Notes: generated by a model not told the origin, from the letters alone. A DNA stretch of 64,000 bases from Martinezella rhizogenes (GCF_000799715.1 NZ_JUHG01000019.1:245374-309373); one strand, 5' to 3'; counted from the stretch's first letter, positions 27,992-37,066 are shown. Numbers and translations: made by a program.

Positions 27992-29212
27992 ATGTCCAAC
28001 CAGCATGGCCCGGCCTCGATCGCCGATTTCAGAATTGCAGCGCAGCGCGCCTTGCCGAAAATGGTCTTTGATTTCTTCGACGGCGGCGCCGGCTCGGAGC
28101 TGACGCTGCTTGAAAACCGCGCAGCGCTCGACCGTATCCGTCTCGTCGGTTCAGCGCCGGTCGATGTCAGTCTTCGCTCGGCTGCCATCACGCTCTTCGG
28201 CAAGCCGCTCGCAATGCCAGTCATTATCGGGCCAACCGGGCTTGCAGGCGCAGCCTGGCCCGCAGGCGACCGGGCGCTGGCCCGGGCCGCCTGGCGAGCG
28301 GGTATTCCCTTTGTTATGAGTTCGGCGGCCAGCGCGACCATGGAAGCCGTGGCAGCCGCCAGCGACGGCAGGAAGTGGTTTCAGCTTTACCTGTTCCGTA
28401 ACCGCGACGTAAGCCTCAGACTGCTCAAGCACGCCGAGGCGCTGGGCTTCGAAGCGATTGAGATCACCGTAGACAACGCCATTCCCGGCAGGCGGTTGCG
28501 CGATGCCCGCAATGGCTTTTCGCTACCCTTCCACTGGACGCCGAGAAAACTCCTGAGCCTGCTTGCTCATCCGTCGTGGGCATTGCGAATGGCTCGTGCC
28601 GGCACTCCGCGATTAGAGATCATGGCAGCCGAGTTCAACCTCAAATCCGCGGGAACGATCGCAGAGGTGATGGAGCAACAGCTAGACCCGACCGTCTCTT
28701 GGGACGACATCGCCTTCATTCGCGATCGCTGGAAGGGGCCGTTGATCCTCAAGGGGTTGCTTAATCCACAGCAGGGGATCCGGGCAGCGGAACTTGGGCT
28801 TGACGGTATCGTGGTCAGCAATCACGGCGGCCGACAACTCGATGGAGCAGTCGCGAGTATCGATATCCTGCCGGAATTCGTGAGCGTCGTCGGGCGCAAG
28901 CTCGCGATTTTGGTCGACAGCGGCTTTCGCAGCGGCACCGATGTTGCCAAGGCGCTGGCGCTCGGGGCAACTGCCGTGCAACTCGGACGTGCGACACTCT
29001 ACGCGTTGGCAAGTGGCGGTGAGGAGGCCGTTTTCCGGGCTCTCGGCATCATTGCCGCCGAACTCGACGTGGCCCAGGCAATGATGGGTGCACCCACCAT
29101 TGCCGATCTACAACCTTCCAGGCTTCGATTTTCCCCACTTCTGACGCGGCCTGAGCAAGTTCCGGTCCGCGAATCCACATCGCCGCGGTCGCAGTCGCCC
29201 TTTGCCGCCTGA
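27992..29212 (+). CDS. FMN-dependent alpha-hydroxyacid oxidase/dehydrogenase (LldD/mandelate type)
   Basis: 406 residues. Family signatures are the N-terminal MVFDFFDGGAGSE, WFQLYLFRN, KGLLNPQQG with the active-site Lys, the catalytic His in VVSNHGGRQLDG, and ILVDSGFRSGTDVAKAL for the phosphate site. Known members oxidise L-2-hydroxy acids (lactate, mandelate, glycolate). A membrane-binding insert is not obvious. AGGGAGGAAA lies before the ATG. The neighbouring D-type enzyme suggests that both enantiomers of one hydroxy acid are handled. Confidence 0.9.
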   Translation: MSNQHGPASIADFRIAAQRALPKMVFDFFDGGAGSELTLLENRAALDRIRLVGSAPVDVSLRSAAITLFGKPLAMPVIIGPTGLAGAAWPAGDRALARAAWRAGIPFVMSSAASATMEAVAAASDGRKWFQLYLFRNRDVSLRLLKHAEALGFEAIEITVDNAIPGRRLRDARNGFSLPFHWTPRKLLSLLAHPSWALRMARAGTPRLEIMAAEFNLKSAGTIAEVMEQQLDPTVSWDDIAFIRDRWKGPLILKGLLNPQQGIRAAELGLDGIVVSNHGGRQLDGAVASIDILPEFVSVVGRKLAILVDSGFRSGTDVAKALALGATAVQLGRATLYALASGGEEAVFRALGIIAAELDVAQAMMGAPTIADLQPSRLRFSPLLTRPEQVPVRESTSPRSQSPFAA

Positions 29213-29248
29213 CCCGCCATCACAAAGCGCTTACCAGGAGATTGTCCG

Positions 29249-30229
29249 ATGAACCGCAGAACCGCTTTATTGCATGCCCTGGCCCTGTCGGCCTTTCTGC
29301 TGCCTTTGGCCACCACTGTCGCCATGGCAGCAGACAAGACGGTGGCGCTGACCTATATCGTCGAGCACCCCGCCATCGATGCCGCGCGCAAAGGAATTAT
29401 CGATGCGCTGGCGGATGCCGGCTTTGTCGATGGCAAGACCATCACGCTCGACGTTGCAAGCGCGCAAGGCAGCATGCCGACGCAAACGCAAATCGCCAAG
29501 ACGTTTGCCGGTAAATCGCCGGACCTGATCGTCGCCATTTCGACGCCGTCGGCTCAGGCCTGCCAGGCCGCGGCGAAGGGGGCAATCCCGATCGTGTTTT
29601 CCGCTGTAACGGATCCTGTTGAAGCGAAATTGGTCAAAAGCTTTTCGCAGCCGGACGGCACGCTCACCGGCACCAGCGATAAGCAACCCCTGAACCTGAC
29701 CTTTGAGTTGATCCGCAAACTCACACCAACAGCAACGAAAGTCGGGGTCCTCTATAATGCTGGCGAGGCGAATTCCGTCGCACAGGTGGCAGATATGAAG
29801 GTCGAGGCGGCAAAACTCGGCATGAATATCGTCGAAGCGACAGCCGCGCAGTCGGCAGCCGTGCCGGATGCCGCGCGCAGCCTCGTCGGCAAGGTCGACG
29901 TCATCCTGCTCCCGACCGACAGTACGGTGGTTTCGGCCGTCGAAAGCGTGGTCAAGGTCGGCGTCGACGCGAAGATCCCGGTCTACGCCAGCGACACCAA
30001 TTCCGTCGAGCGCGGAGCGATGGCTGCGCTTGGATTTAATTATTACAAACTGGGCCGGCTGACCGGCGAGATTGCCGCAAAGGTCCTGAATGGCGCAAAG
30101 CCCGCCGACATCCCCGTCGGCACGCTCGACACCGAGGATCTTTACCTGAACAGCACATCGGCGAAGAAAATGGGCGTAAGCTTGTCCGAGACGGTGATGC
30201 AGGCGGCCGCAAAGGTGATCACCCAATGA
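29249..30229 (+). CDS. ABC transporter substrate-binding protein, TrpX-like (PF04392 type)
   Basis: 326 residues with a Sec signal (HALALSAFLLPLATTVAMA, cleavage at AMA-AD). The mature protein matches the ABC_sub_bind family: TYIVEHPAIDAARKG, PDLIVAISTPSAQAC, TGTSDKQPLN. Relatives bind tryptophan, tyrosine or related aromatics. It is the first gene of a three-part importer whose stop overlaps the permease start. A role in bringing in the aromatic acid used by the enzymes before it is inferred. Confidence 0.88.
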   Translation: MNRRTALLHALALSAFLLPLATTVAMAADKTVALTYIVEHPAIDAARKGIIDALADAGFVDGKTITLDVASAQGSMPTQTQIAKTFAGKSPDLIVAISTPSAQACQAAAKGAIPIVFSAVTDPVEAKLVKSFSQPDGTLTGTSDKQPLNLTFELIRKLTPTATKVGVLYNAGEANSVAQVADMKVEAAKLGMNIVEATAAQSAAVPDAARSLVGKVDVILLPTDSTVVSAVESVVKVGVDAKIPVYASDTNSVERGAMAALGFNYYKLGRLTGEIAAKVLNGAKPADIPVGTLDTEDLYLNSTSAKKMGVSLSETVMQAAAKVITQ

Positions 30230-31161
30230 GCCTCATCGCCCTTTCCGGAGCCTGTGAGGCAGGCCTGTTGTTTGGCCTCGTTGCCCTTGGTGTCTATCTC
30301 TCGTTCCGAGTGCTCGACTTTCCGGATCTGACCGTCGACGGTAGCTTCCCGCTCGGCGCATCGGTCGCGGCTTCGGCGATCATGGCCGGCGTGCCGCCCA
30401 TCGTCGCAACGCTCTTCGGATTTGCCGCAGGTGCACTTGCGGGGTTCGTGACGGCGTTCCTGTCGGTCCGGTTGAAGATCATGAACCTGCTCGCCGGAAT
30501 CCTGACCATGGTTGCACTGTTTTCGATCAACCTTCGCGTCATGGGCAAACCGAATATATCGCTCTATGGCACCGACACGATATTCTCCTGGATTAATGGG
30601 ATCGCGGCCCTTGGGGTCTGGGCCAACACGGTGCTGCTTTTCTGCATCGTATTGGCCGCAAAGGTTTCGGTCGATTGGTTCCTTGCCACCCAGGTCGGGC
30701 TAGCTGTGCGCGCGACCGGCGCCAATCCGAGGATGGCCGAGGCGCAGGCCGTCGACAATGGCGGCATGGTCATGCTCGGCATGGCGTTCGCCAACGGCCT
30801 CGTCGGCCTTGCCGGGGCGCTTTATGCCGAAAGCCAGGGCGTTGCCGATGTCTCGATGGGGATCGGCACGATCGTCTCCGGTCTTGCCGCCGTGATCATC
30901 GGCGAGACGGTCGTCGGCGCCGGATCGGTCGCGCGGGCGACGCTCGGCTGTATTCTCGGTGCATTGATCTACCGGCTTGTCATCGCGCTGGCGCTAGATG
31001 GCGGCATGATCGGGATCCAGGCGCAGGATCTCAACCTGGTGACCGCCGTTGTGGTCGCCGTCGCCGTGATGGTTTCAAAAACCCGGCTAAAGAAGCTGCC
31101 TTCAATCAGGCGCACCCGTGTGCCGGCGGAGCCATCGAAAGCAGAAGGAAAAGCCTCATGA
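30226..31161 (+). CDS. ABC transporter permease, TrpY-like (branched-chain type)
   Basis: 311 residues, with about eight to nine hydrophobic segments (GLLFGLVALGVYLSFRVLDF at the start, LNLVTAVVVAVAVMVS near the end) and the central coupling segment GLAVRATGANPRMAEAQ of the BPD_transp_2 family. It starts inside the stop of the binding-protein gene (ATGA) and overlaps the ATP-binding gene at its end. It probably works as a homodimer in the inner membrane. Confidence 0.88.
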   Translation: MSLIALSGACEAGLLFGLVALGVYLSFRVLDFPDLTVDGSFPLGASVAASAIMAGVPPIVATLFGFAAGALAGFVTAFLSVRLKIMNLLAGILTMVALFSINLRVMGKPNISLYGTDTIFSWINGIAALGVWANTVLLFCIVLAAKVSVDWFLATQVGLAVRATGANPRMAEAQAVDNGGMVMLGMAFANGLVGLAGALYAESQGVADVSMGIGTIVSGLAAVIIGETVVGAGSVARATLGCILGALIYRLVIALALDGGMIGIQAQDLNLVTAVVVAVAVMVSKTRLKKLPSIRRTRVPAEPSKAEGKAS

Positions 31162-31958
31162 TGTTGAATCTCGACACGATCTCCGTCACATTCAATCCCG
31201 GGACGGCTCTCGAAGTGACCGCGCTGCGCGGCGTATCGCTAGCCATTCCCCAGGGACAGTTCGTGACCGTGATCGGCAGCAATGGTGCCGGAAAGTCGAC
31301 GCTGCTTTCGGCTATCGCCGGCGCAATTTTGGCCGATAGGGGCCGGATCGTCATTGATGGTCTCGAGGTTACACGGCTTCCTACCCAGGTACGAGCACGA
31401 TTCATCGGCCGCGTATTCCAGGACCCACGGATCGGAACTTGTGAGGCCCTTACCGTCGAGGAAAATCTTGCGCTCGCTTCCGCGCGCGCCGGGCGGCGTG
31501 GATTGTCCCTCGCGCTCGGCGGGCGGAGTGGACGCGGGCGGTTTGAGGAACAGCTCGCCGGTCTTGGTCTCGGACTTGAAACGAAGCTCAGGGCGCGGAT
31601 TGGCACGCTTTCCGGCGGTCAGCGGCAGGCGGTAAGCCTGTTGATGGCGACATTGCTGCCAATGAAGCTACTTCTTCTCGACGAACATACAGCGGCGCTT
31701 GATCCTAAGGCGGCGTCGCGCATCCTGGCGCTTTCGGCAGAGATCAGCGAACGTCAGCATCTCACCACGCTGATGGTCACGCATAGCATGCGCCATGCCC
31801 TGGACTATGGCCAGCGCACCATCATGATGAGTGGTGGACGCATCGTGCTGGATGTCGCAGGCGATGAACGGACCAGCTACGACGTGCCCGACCTCATCGC
31901 CCTATTCGGAGCGGTCAGTGGCGGCGAGATAGCCGAGGACAGGCTATTGCTCGCTTGA
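31158..31958 (+). CDS. ABC transporter ATP-binding protein, TrpZ-like
   Basis: 266 residues: Walker A GSNGAGKST, signature LSGGQRQAVS, Walker B KLLLLDEHTAALDP (Glu replaced by His at a position close to the catalytic Glu: the visible order is D-E-H, so Glu is kept) and the switch His in VTHSMRHAL. I start at 31158 (MMLNLDTIS), four bases before the permease stop. The longer frame upstream only overlaps the permease. It powers the TrpXYZ-like importer. Confidence 0.9.
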   Translation: MMLNLDTISVTFNPGTALEVTALRGVSLAIPQGQFVTVIGSNGAGKSTLLSAIAGAILADRGRIVIDGLEVTRLPTQVRARFIGRVFQDPRIGTCEALTVEENLALASARAGRRGLSLALGGRSGRGRFEEQLAGLGLGLETKLRARIGTLSGGQRQAVSLLMATLLPMKLLLLDEHTAALDPKAASRILALSAEISERQHLTTLMVTHSMRHALDYGQRTIMMSGGRIVLDVAGDERTSYDVPDLIALFGAVSGGEIAEDRLLLA

Positions 31959-32015
31959 TTGTTGTCTGCACCGCCGCCGCTTGTCTTCGGAACCGTGTTG
32001 GAATATATCTGCGAA

Positions 32016-32594
32016 ATGCAATTAAAAGACAATCAACGTGAAAGCGGATCTGTGGAGGAGCGCGAGGATGGGAAGGCTGTCAAGCCATCGTTTCGGCTTG
32101 ACCGCTGGATACCCTACCGCATGTTCCTCGTGGCAAGCAGCACCGCGGAGTTGCTCGCTTCCTACTATGGGCCGCGCTATGGGCTTTCCCAGGCCTCCTG
32201 GCGAATTCTCGCCATTGCCGGCGGCCGACCCGGCCTCTCAAGCAAGGAAATTTGCCATGCCGGCGCGCTCGATCAGTTCGCCGTCAGTCGTGGCATCGCG
32301 CAGCTGGTAACGCTCGGCTATGCCCAGCGCAAAGCCGGCGTAGGAGACCGTCGGTTCTCGGCTGTCGAATTGACGCCCGAGGGTTACAAGCTGCTGGAGG
32401 AGATCGTCGTCATCGGTCAGGCGATGGAAGCACGAATCCTCGAGAGCCTGTCGGACGCCGAGCGCGAAAGCCTCCACTCAATGCTCGATCGGATCGAAGA
32501 TGCATGTGCCGGCGCAGTCGCTCGTGGCTGGCAGGCAGTTGCTGGTGATACCAATTCGGCAAGGTTGTCTCCGGAATTCACTTCGTCAGAGTAG
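32016..32594 (+). CDS. MarR-family transcriptional regulator
   Basis: 192 residues. The winged-helix core (LSQASWRILAIAGGRPGLS, ALDQFAVSRGIAQLVTLG, then the wing AGVGDRRFSAVELT) is typical of MarR. The start at 32016 (MQLKDNQRESGS) is more likely than the TTG at 31959, which directly abuts the previous stop. It is last in the cluster and probably controls it in response to an aromatic acid. The palindrome at 24445 is a candidate site. Confidence 0.87.
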   Translation: MQLKDNQRESGSVEEREDGKAVKPSFRLDRWIPYRMFLVASSTAELLASYYGPRYGLSQASWRILAIAGGRPGLSSKEICHAGALDQFAVSRGIAQLVTLGYAQRKAGVGDRRFSAVELTPEGYKLLEEIVVIGQAMEARILESLSDAERESLHSMLDRIEDACAGAVARGWQAVAGDTNSARLSPEFTSSE

Positions 32595-32670
32595 GCACAG
32601 CAGAACTTTTGTCGCGATCCGCCCGGCGAACGGCATTCTTTTTTGGTGCGCCTTTCTGCGCTAATGACGA

Positions 32671-33291
32671 CTACCATCCGATATCCCAAGGTCGCGGTTT
32701 GCCATGAAAAATGACCACGCGAGCGTCTGCTGGGATGGAGCCATTCCCGCTTTCATCATCATGAAGCGCTTGCCGCACATGCGATTTCCAGGAGACAACT
32801 TGGCCAGGCAATAGATCCTGCCAGCGGCCGGCTCCATCGAGCCAGAAGCGCTCCAGAAATGCTTGGTCGCCGCCTTTGTGGTAGATATCCATCCAATGCC
32901 GTGGTCGACCGATCCATTCGGCCCAGATCCGCTCGCGAGCCGCTTCCGGCAGATACATGATTGATGATTGCAAGCCCTCCGGACGATAGATGTCGCGCAT
33001 CATGGCGAGCCCATTGACGGAAGCGATATCGACAAGGCTCCCGACAATTGAGGTGTCCAGATCCATGAAGAGAATGTCGCCGGACACGTCCGGGCGGAAT
33101 AGCTCCATCTTCGACCACCAGCCCGGCCAATCATAGATCAGCGGCAAAGTCCGAACGCCTTCGACCTTAATGTCGGAAAGACAACGGAAGTCTGCATCGG
33201 GAAGGTGCTTCACCACCTGCGTGCGTAAGCGTAAAACATGATCGGCCTTGTATTCGCCACCAGATCGCAGGACACAAAAGACGGAAATCAC
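32671..33291 (-). CDS. Glycosyltransferase-like protein
   Basis: 206 residues. A DxD-like element in ILFMDLDTSIVG, preceded by WWSKMELFRPD, and the end VVIFHGKPRPWDI resemble small GT-A type proteins in rhizobia and phages that are annotated as glycosyltransferase-like. No signal peptide. It stands alone, convergent with the MarR gene. The acceptor is unknown and the activity is inferred from fold motifs only. Confidence 0.65.
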   Translation of the reverse strand: MISVFCVLRSGGEYKADHVLRLRTQVVKHLPDADFRCLSDIKVEGVRTLPLIYDWPGWWSKMELFRPDVSGDILFMDLDTSIVGSLVDIASVNGLAMMRDIYRPEGLQSSIMYLPEAARERIWAEWIGRPRHWMDIYHKGGDQAFLERFWLDGAGRWQDLLPGQVVSWKSHVRQALHDDESGNGSIPADARVVIFHGKPRPWDIGW

Positions 33292-33562
33292 GTTGCTCTG
33301 GCCTCACTCGATACATCTGCTTTGACGAACAAAATCCGTCAGAACATATGGACCATTGCCGAAAGTGTCATCGGGAAATCGTAATTTTGACGGTCTGTGG
33401 ACGATAAGACGCAGCTATATCGGCCTTGATAAAGAAGAGCCTTGCGTCGCCGACACAAACCATATCGTCTGTCTCAACGATCCATAGCAACGTGAGCGTG
33501 AATACCCTTCGAAAATGATTGGAACTATGCCAGACTGCAAAATGGTTGCAGGATTGGTAGGC

Positions 33563-34090
33563 ATGCCCAAAAAGTTAGTAATTGCGCTCGGATTGTCGTT
33601 GATTGGCATATGGTTGAGCGCGGACATCGCCAATGCGGCGATACATATTCCGAAGGGATGCACGCCCGATGTCTTCCTGACGATATCAGGCAAAATCGGC
33701 AGGACGACGAACAGCGGCAACAACGCCTATGAGATGTCTGAACGCGAGTTTCTCGCTCTGCCGGCATCGACGGTGACGACATCGACGCCGTGGACTCCCA
33801 AAAGCGACTTCATCGGTCCTCTATTGAGCAAGGTATTGAGCGAGGCCGGCGCGGCGGGAAAGACGTTGCGCCTTACGGCGCTCGATGACTTCAGTGTAGA
33901 GGTGGATGCTGCCTATCTGGAGAAGTACGGCACGATCCTTGCGACTAGCAAGGACGGTATCCGCCTGACGGTCAGGGATTTCGGACCGATCTTCGTCATG
34001 CATCCTCGCGATAGTTTCAGGGAGGAACTGGACACGCCAGCTGCGTCGTCATATCTGGTCTGGCAGCTATGCGGGATAGAGGTGGAATGA
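33563..34090 (+). CDS. Exported sulfite-oxidase-fold (molybdopterin-binding-like) protein
   Basis: 175 residues with a Sec signal (MPKKLVIALGLSLIGIWLSA, cleavage near ANA). The mature part (TVTTSTPWT, DDFSVEVDAAYL, VRDFGPIFVMHP, VWQLCGIEV) matches the single-domain molybdopterin-binding family. No Cys stands where Moco enzymes place the metal ligand, so catalysis is doubtful. The stop overlaps the kinase start (ATGA), so I infer a periplasmic sensing partner for the kinase. I chose the 33563 start over 33515 because it begins the signal peptide directly. Confidence 0.7.
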   Translation: MPKKLVIALGLSLIGIWLSADIANAAIHIPKGCTPDVFLTISGKIGRTTNSGNNAYEMSEREFLALPASTVTTSTPWTPKSDFIGPLLSKVLSEAGAAGKTLRLTALDDFSVEVDAAYLEKYGTILATSKDGIRLTVRDFGPIFVMHPRDSFREELDTPAASSYLVWQLCGIEVE

Positions 34091-35784
34091 GATTATTCCA
34101 TCTGGCTTGGTTCAGCATTCCCGCAGCAATCGCAGCCATATGTATTGGCGTCGTGGCGTACAATTGGAGCGCCATAAGAGCGGAATACGTGCTTTGGGAT
34201 TCCACCAACGCCAGGAACCCGTTATATTTCTACAAGCCGACCGCGCAGGCTCTAAGGGAGCTTGAAGCCGTCAGGCTGGATTTGAAGATGATTGCCGACG
34301 GATCTGCCGTCGAACCGCATGAGCTCTCATTTGACATCGATGTCTTTACATCCGGCATCGACATCATACTGCGGCCGTCCGATCTGAACGACGGGTATAG
34401 GAAGCTTCCTGGCTTTTCCGAGGATGGAGCCGCTCTGGCCAAATTCGCGGCAGATGTCCTGCCGGCGATTAAGCCCGGTCTATCATCGGCGGATGCTCAG
34501 GCGTTGTTGCCCAAACTGGAAGATATATCCGATACTTTGGATAGGATATCAAAAGCGGCCTGGGATCAGGATAGCGACCTGAAGGAAAAGTCCTTCGAGA
34601 CCATCCAGGCAGGGCACGTAATCATTCTCGTGATTGCGGGATTACTGGTTTGCGCAATTCTGTCCTTTGTTATCATTTCGATATTTTACTGGTGGGCGAT
34701 CATGGCGAAGACGCGCGCCTTAGCGGAAGCGGAAGCGGCGGTCGCCGACAAGGTCAGCTTCCTCGCGATGGTCAGCCACGAACTCAGAACTCCGCTTCAG
34801 GTCATCGTCTCGGCCCTGGATGTGCTGGAACGACCTCAAGATACGAAAACCCGAAGCGAGCTGACCGCGCGCATCCGCCGGGCGGCGAACAGTCTGGCTG
34901 TCCAGCTTCGCGACATGCTGACGCTGGCTCGCGCTCAAACCGGATATATCGAGCTGCAACCGGGCGTGTTCGAGGCGGGAGAACTCGTTCGGGAGGTGGT
35001 GGAAACCTATCAGGCTGCGGCGAAAGCCAAGCAGCTAGAACTACGTCACATGGCGCCCGATGATGCCGTTTTCGTAGTCGCGGATAGCGAGCGCATTGCG
35101 CAGTTGCTGCATAATCTCGTTTCAAATGCGGTCAAATATACGCCGAGCGGCTATGTTCAGGTTGATCTCGCGCCATTCGATGAGACGGCGGGCGAATTGG
35201 CATTGCGTGTGACGGATACCGGACCCGGATTGCCGCCACGGGTCATCGAGAACAGCATCGGTAAGGGGCTGTTCAGCCTTGGCAGCGGGCGAGGTATCGG
35301 TTTGTCGGTTGTCCAGACTTTGTTGCGGCAGCTTGGCGCGCGCATGGCAATCAGCAGCCCGTCAGAAGGCGGCAGCATATTCGAGCTTGCAATCCCCGCG
35401 GTCCCGGCGGCTGAAAGTTCATACGAGACGTCCGATGCGCGGAAGCGGGTGCTCGTCGTTGACGATCATCCTGACCTTTTGAAAGGCCTTTCGGGTGTGC
35501 TTGAAGATCTTGGATTTGTGGCCGACATGGCTCCCTCCGGCATGACGGCGCTGAACTTCCTGGCGGCGCACGCCTATTCAGTCATCTTCATTGATCTCGA
35601 CATGCCGATCATGACCGGATCGGCGCTGGCGGCGCGAATCCGCAAGACGGACTTGCGCCACAAGACCAAGCTTGTCGCAATGTCAGCCGCACATCATGGC
35701 CCCAAGCACGATCTGTCTCTCTTTGATGCGGTCGTGAACAAACCGATACGCCGCCAACAATTGTTGACGATCATGCAGTTTTGA
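34087..35784 (+). CDS. Hybrid sensor histidine kinase
   Basis: 565 residues. Membrane segment 1 is at about 5-27, a periplasmic sensor domain at 28-177, membrane segment 2 at about 178-206, HisKA with His near 231 (MVSHELRTPLQ), HATPase with LHNLVSNAVKYT, DTGPGLPPR and GRGIGLSVVQTL, and a C-terminal receiver (VLVVDDHPDLL, phospho-Asp near 503 in IDLDMPIMTG). It is translationally coupled to the exported protein before it and overlaps the BetR-REC gene by 14 bp tail to tail. It probably signals to that regulator. The stimulus is unknown. Confidence 0.92.
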   Translation: MRLFHLAWFSIPAAIAAICIGVVAYNWSAIRAEYVLWDSTNARNPLYFYKPTAQALRELEAVRLDLKMIADGSAVEPHELSFDIDVFTSGIDIILRPSDLNDGYRKLPGFSEDGAALAKFAADVLPAIKPGLSSADAQALLPKLEDISDTLDRISKAAWDQDSDLKEKSFETIQAGHVIILVIAGLLVCAILSFVIISIFYWWAIMAKTRALAEAEAAVADKVSFLAMVSHELRTPLQVIVSALDVLERPQDTKTRSELTARIRRAANSLAVQLRDMLTLARAQTGYIELQPGVFEAGELVREVVETYQAAAKAKQLELRHMAPDDAVFVVADSERIAQLLHNLVSNAVKYTPSGYVQVDLAPFDETAGELALRVTDTGPGLPPRVIENSIGKGLFSLGSGRGIGLSVVQTLLRQLGARMAISSPSEGGSIFELAIPAVPAAESSYETSDARKRVLVVDDHPDLLKGLSGVLEDLGFVADMAPSGMTALNFLAAHAYSVIFIDLDMPIMTGSALAARIRKTDLRHKTKLVAMSAAHHGPKHDLSLFDAVVNKPIRRQQLLTIMQF

Positions 35785-36691
35785 AGCTCGAGTTCAAAGC
35801 GGCAAGAAGGATTGGCATGCTTGCCGGTTTGGTGAAGAATTTCAAATTGTGCCGTGCCAGAGCCGCGGCGATATTCTCTTCGTCGGCATTTCCGGTTCTG
35901 ATCTGCCCGGTCAGGATGATGATCGGGCAAAGGGCATTGCGGGCGCGAATGTTCTCGACGAGCTCAAGCGCGGTCTGGCGCCGTGCGTCTCGTTCGATGA
36001 TCCAGTCGAGCACATAGGCATCGAAATCGGCATGGTCTTGCAAGGCTTGAGGATCGTTAAAGGCGACCGCATCGAGGCCTGCCATCTCCATGTAATGCAC
36101 GATGGTTTCGGCGGTATCGGCGTGGTCGTCGAGAATGGCGACCCGACGGCGAGAGACGGTCGGTTCGATCAGCAGACGGGTGACCGCGTGCGCCGGTATC
36201 ATCGATCTGGCGTCTGTGGGCATGACACGCCATGCGCCATCGATCTCGGCGGCAACCAGTGTTCCCGGAGGCACCTGCCCAACGACATCTCCCAGCCGAA
36301 TCCGGCAGGGCACGATATGGTTGTCGATGACAATGGAAGCGTCAAGCAGCGCATCCGCATTATTAAGCGTGATGAGCTCTTCCAGCGTTTCGTTGAAATG
36401 CTCGGCGACGCGCTTCAATTCTTCGAGCGACCACGAGGCATTCGCCGTCAGACGGCGATTTGCGGAAGAATAGGAAAGTCCGAGGATTTCGGAAACGGTG
36501 ACCGCAAAACGATACTTTGGGATGCCATGTCGGGTTAGCAGTGCCGCGATGCATTGCGCGGCAAGGCCAGCTTCGCCTTCGGGATGATCTGAGCGTATTT
36601 CGGATATACTTCCACTACTTTCGCTTAATTCGCTCAACTCTTTAAATTCCAATCTTGTCAATATGCGTAATACGCGTATACGTGGAGTCAA
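35771..36691 (-). CDS. BetR-type DNA-binding protein with receiver domain
   Basis: About 306 residues. The N-terminal helix-turn-helix domain (AALLTRHGIPKYRFAVTVSE, YSSANRRLT, SLEELKRVAEHFN) matches the BetR family. The C-terminal receiver has RRVAILDDHADT and a phospho-Asp in AYVLDW, with the late Lys in KFFTKPAS. No ATG is available at the 5' end: TTG at 36691 is the outer limit and later TTGs are possible, so the start is open. It is likely the partner of the hybrid kinase it meets tail to tail, and is divergent from the giant-protein region. Confidence 0.85.
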   Translation of the reverse strand: MTPRIRVLRILTRLEFKELSELSESSGSISEIRSDHPEGEAGLAAQCIAALLTRHGIPKYRFAVTVSEILGLSYSSANRRLTANASWSLEELKRVAEHFNETLEELITLNNADALLDASIVIDNHIVPCRIRLGDVVGQVPPGTLVAAEIDGAWRVMPTDARSMIPAHAVTRLLIEPTVSRRRVAILDDHADTAETIVHYMEMAGLDAVAFNDPQALQDHADFDAYVLDWIIERDARRQTALELVENIRARNALCPIIILTGQIRTGNADEENIAAALARHNLKFFTKPASMPILLAALNSSFKTA

Positions 36692-36736
36692 CTCGCGCGT
36701 TATGGTCGGGTCCAGGGGTCTTTTACCGCTTTAGAT

Positions 36737-36809
36737 GCGATTTGTCGCAATTATATGTGGGGGATTACAAGAATGCCAGGGCGACACGTCAAGGGGCTGG
36801 CGTGTTGCC
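36737..36809. promoter_or_regulatory. Stem-loops in the BetR/giant-locus divergent region
   Basis: TGCGA-TTTG-TCGCA at 36737-36750, and a longer imperfect hairpin at 36780-36809 (GGCGACACG with CGTGTTGCC, one G-T pair). They lie between divergent transcripts in AT-rich DNA and may be leader structures or binding sites. No function can be assigned. Confidence 0.35.
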
Positions 36810-36910
36810 GAGGGTGCCATGAGATAAATGGATAAGTCGAAGGGCTCGTATGTTAGGGATCTGGTGCCGCTTTAGTCCAATCAATAATGGCTTGAGGGAA
36901 GGATCGTCCG

Positions 36911-37066
36911 ATGGTTGAGAAGAAAGAAAAAACTCTACGTTGAAATAAAGGGGCGCGCCTTCGAGGAAGCGGTGTCGCCGATCGAGAGCGATTTTGAATT
37001 ACGTGTCAGTGTCCCGCAATTATATTATTTACGTTTACCCAGTCGAAGCGCGGAGATGCTGATATG
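36911..37066 (+). CDS. Possible small protein (about 50 residues) with frame break at an A6 tract or TTG start
   Basis: From the A-tract onward the frame reads KLYVEIKGRAFEEAV, then PIESDFELRVSVPQLYYLRL, and stops at 37064-37066, overlapping the next ATG (ATGA). The best start by ribosome site (GAGGGAAGGA at 36894-36903) is the ATG at 36911, but it is in another frame: with five instead of six A at 36927-36932 it would run straight through (MVEKKEKLYV). The in-frame alternative is a TTG at 36915. So it is either a TTG-started gene, a slippage-dependent gene or a frameshifted one. No family recognised. Confidence 0.45.
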
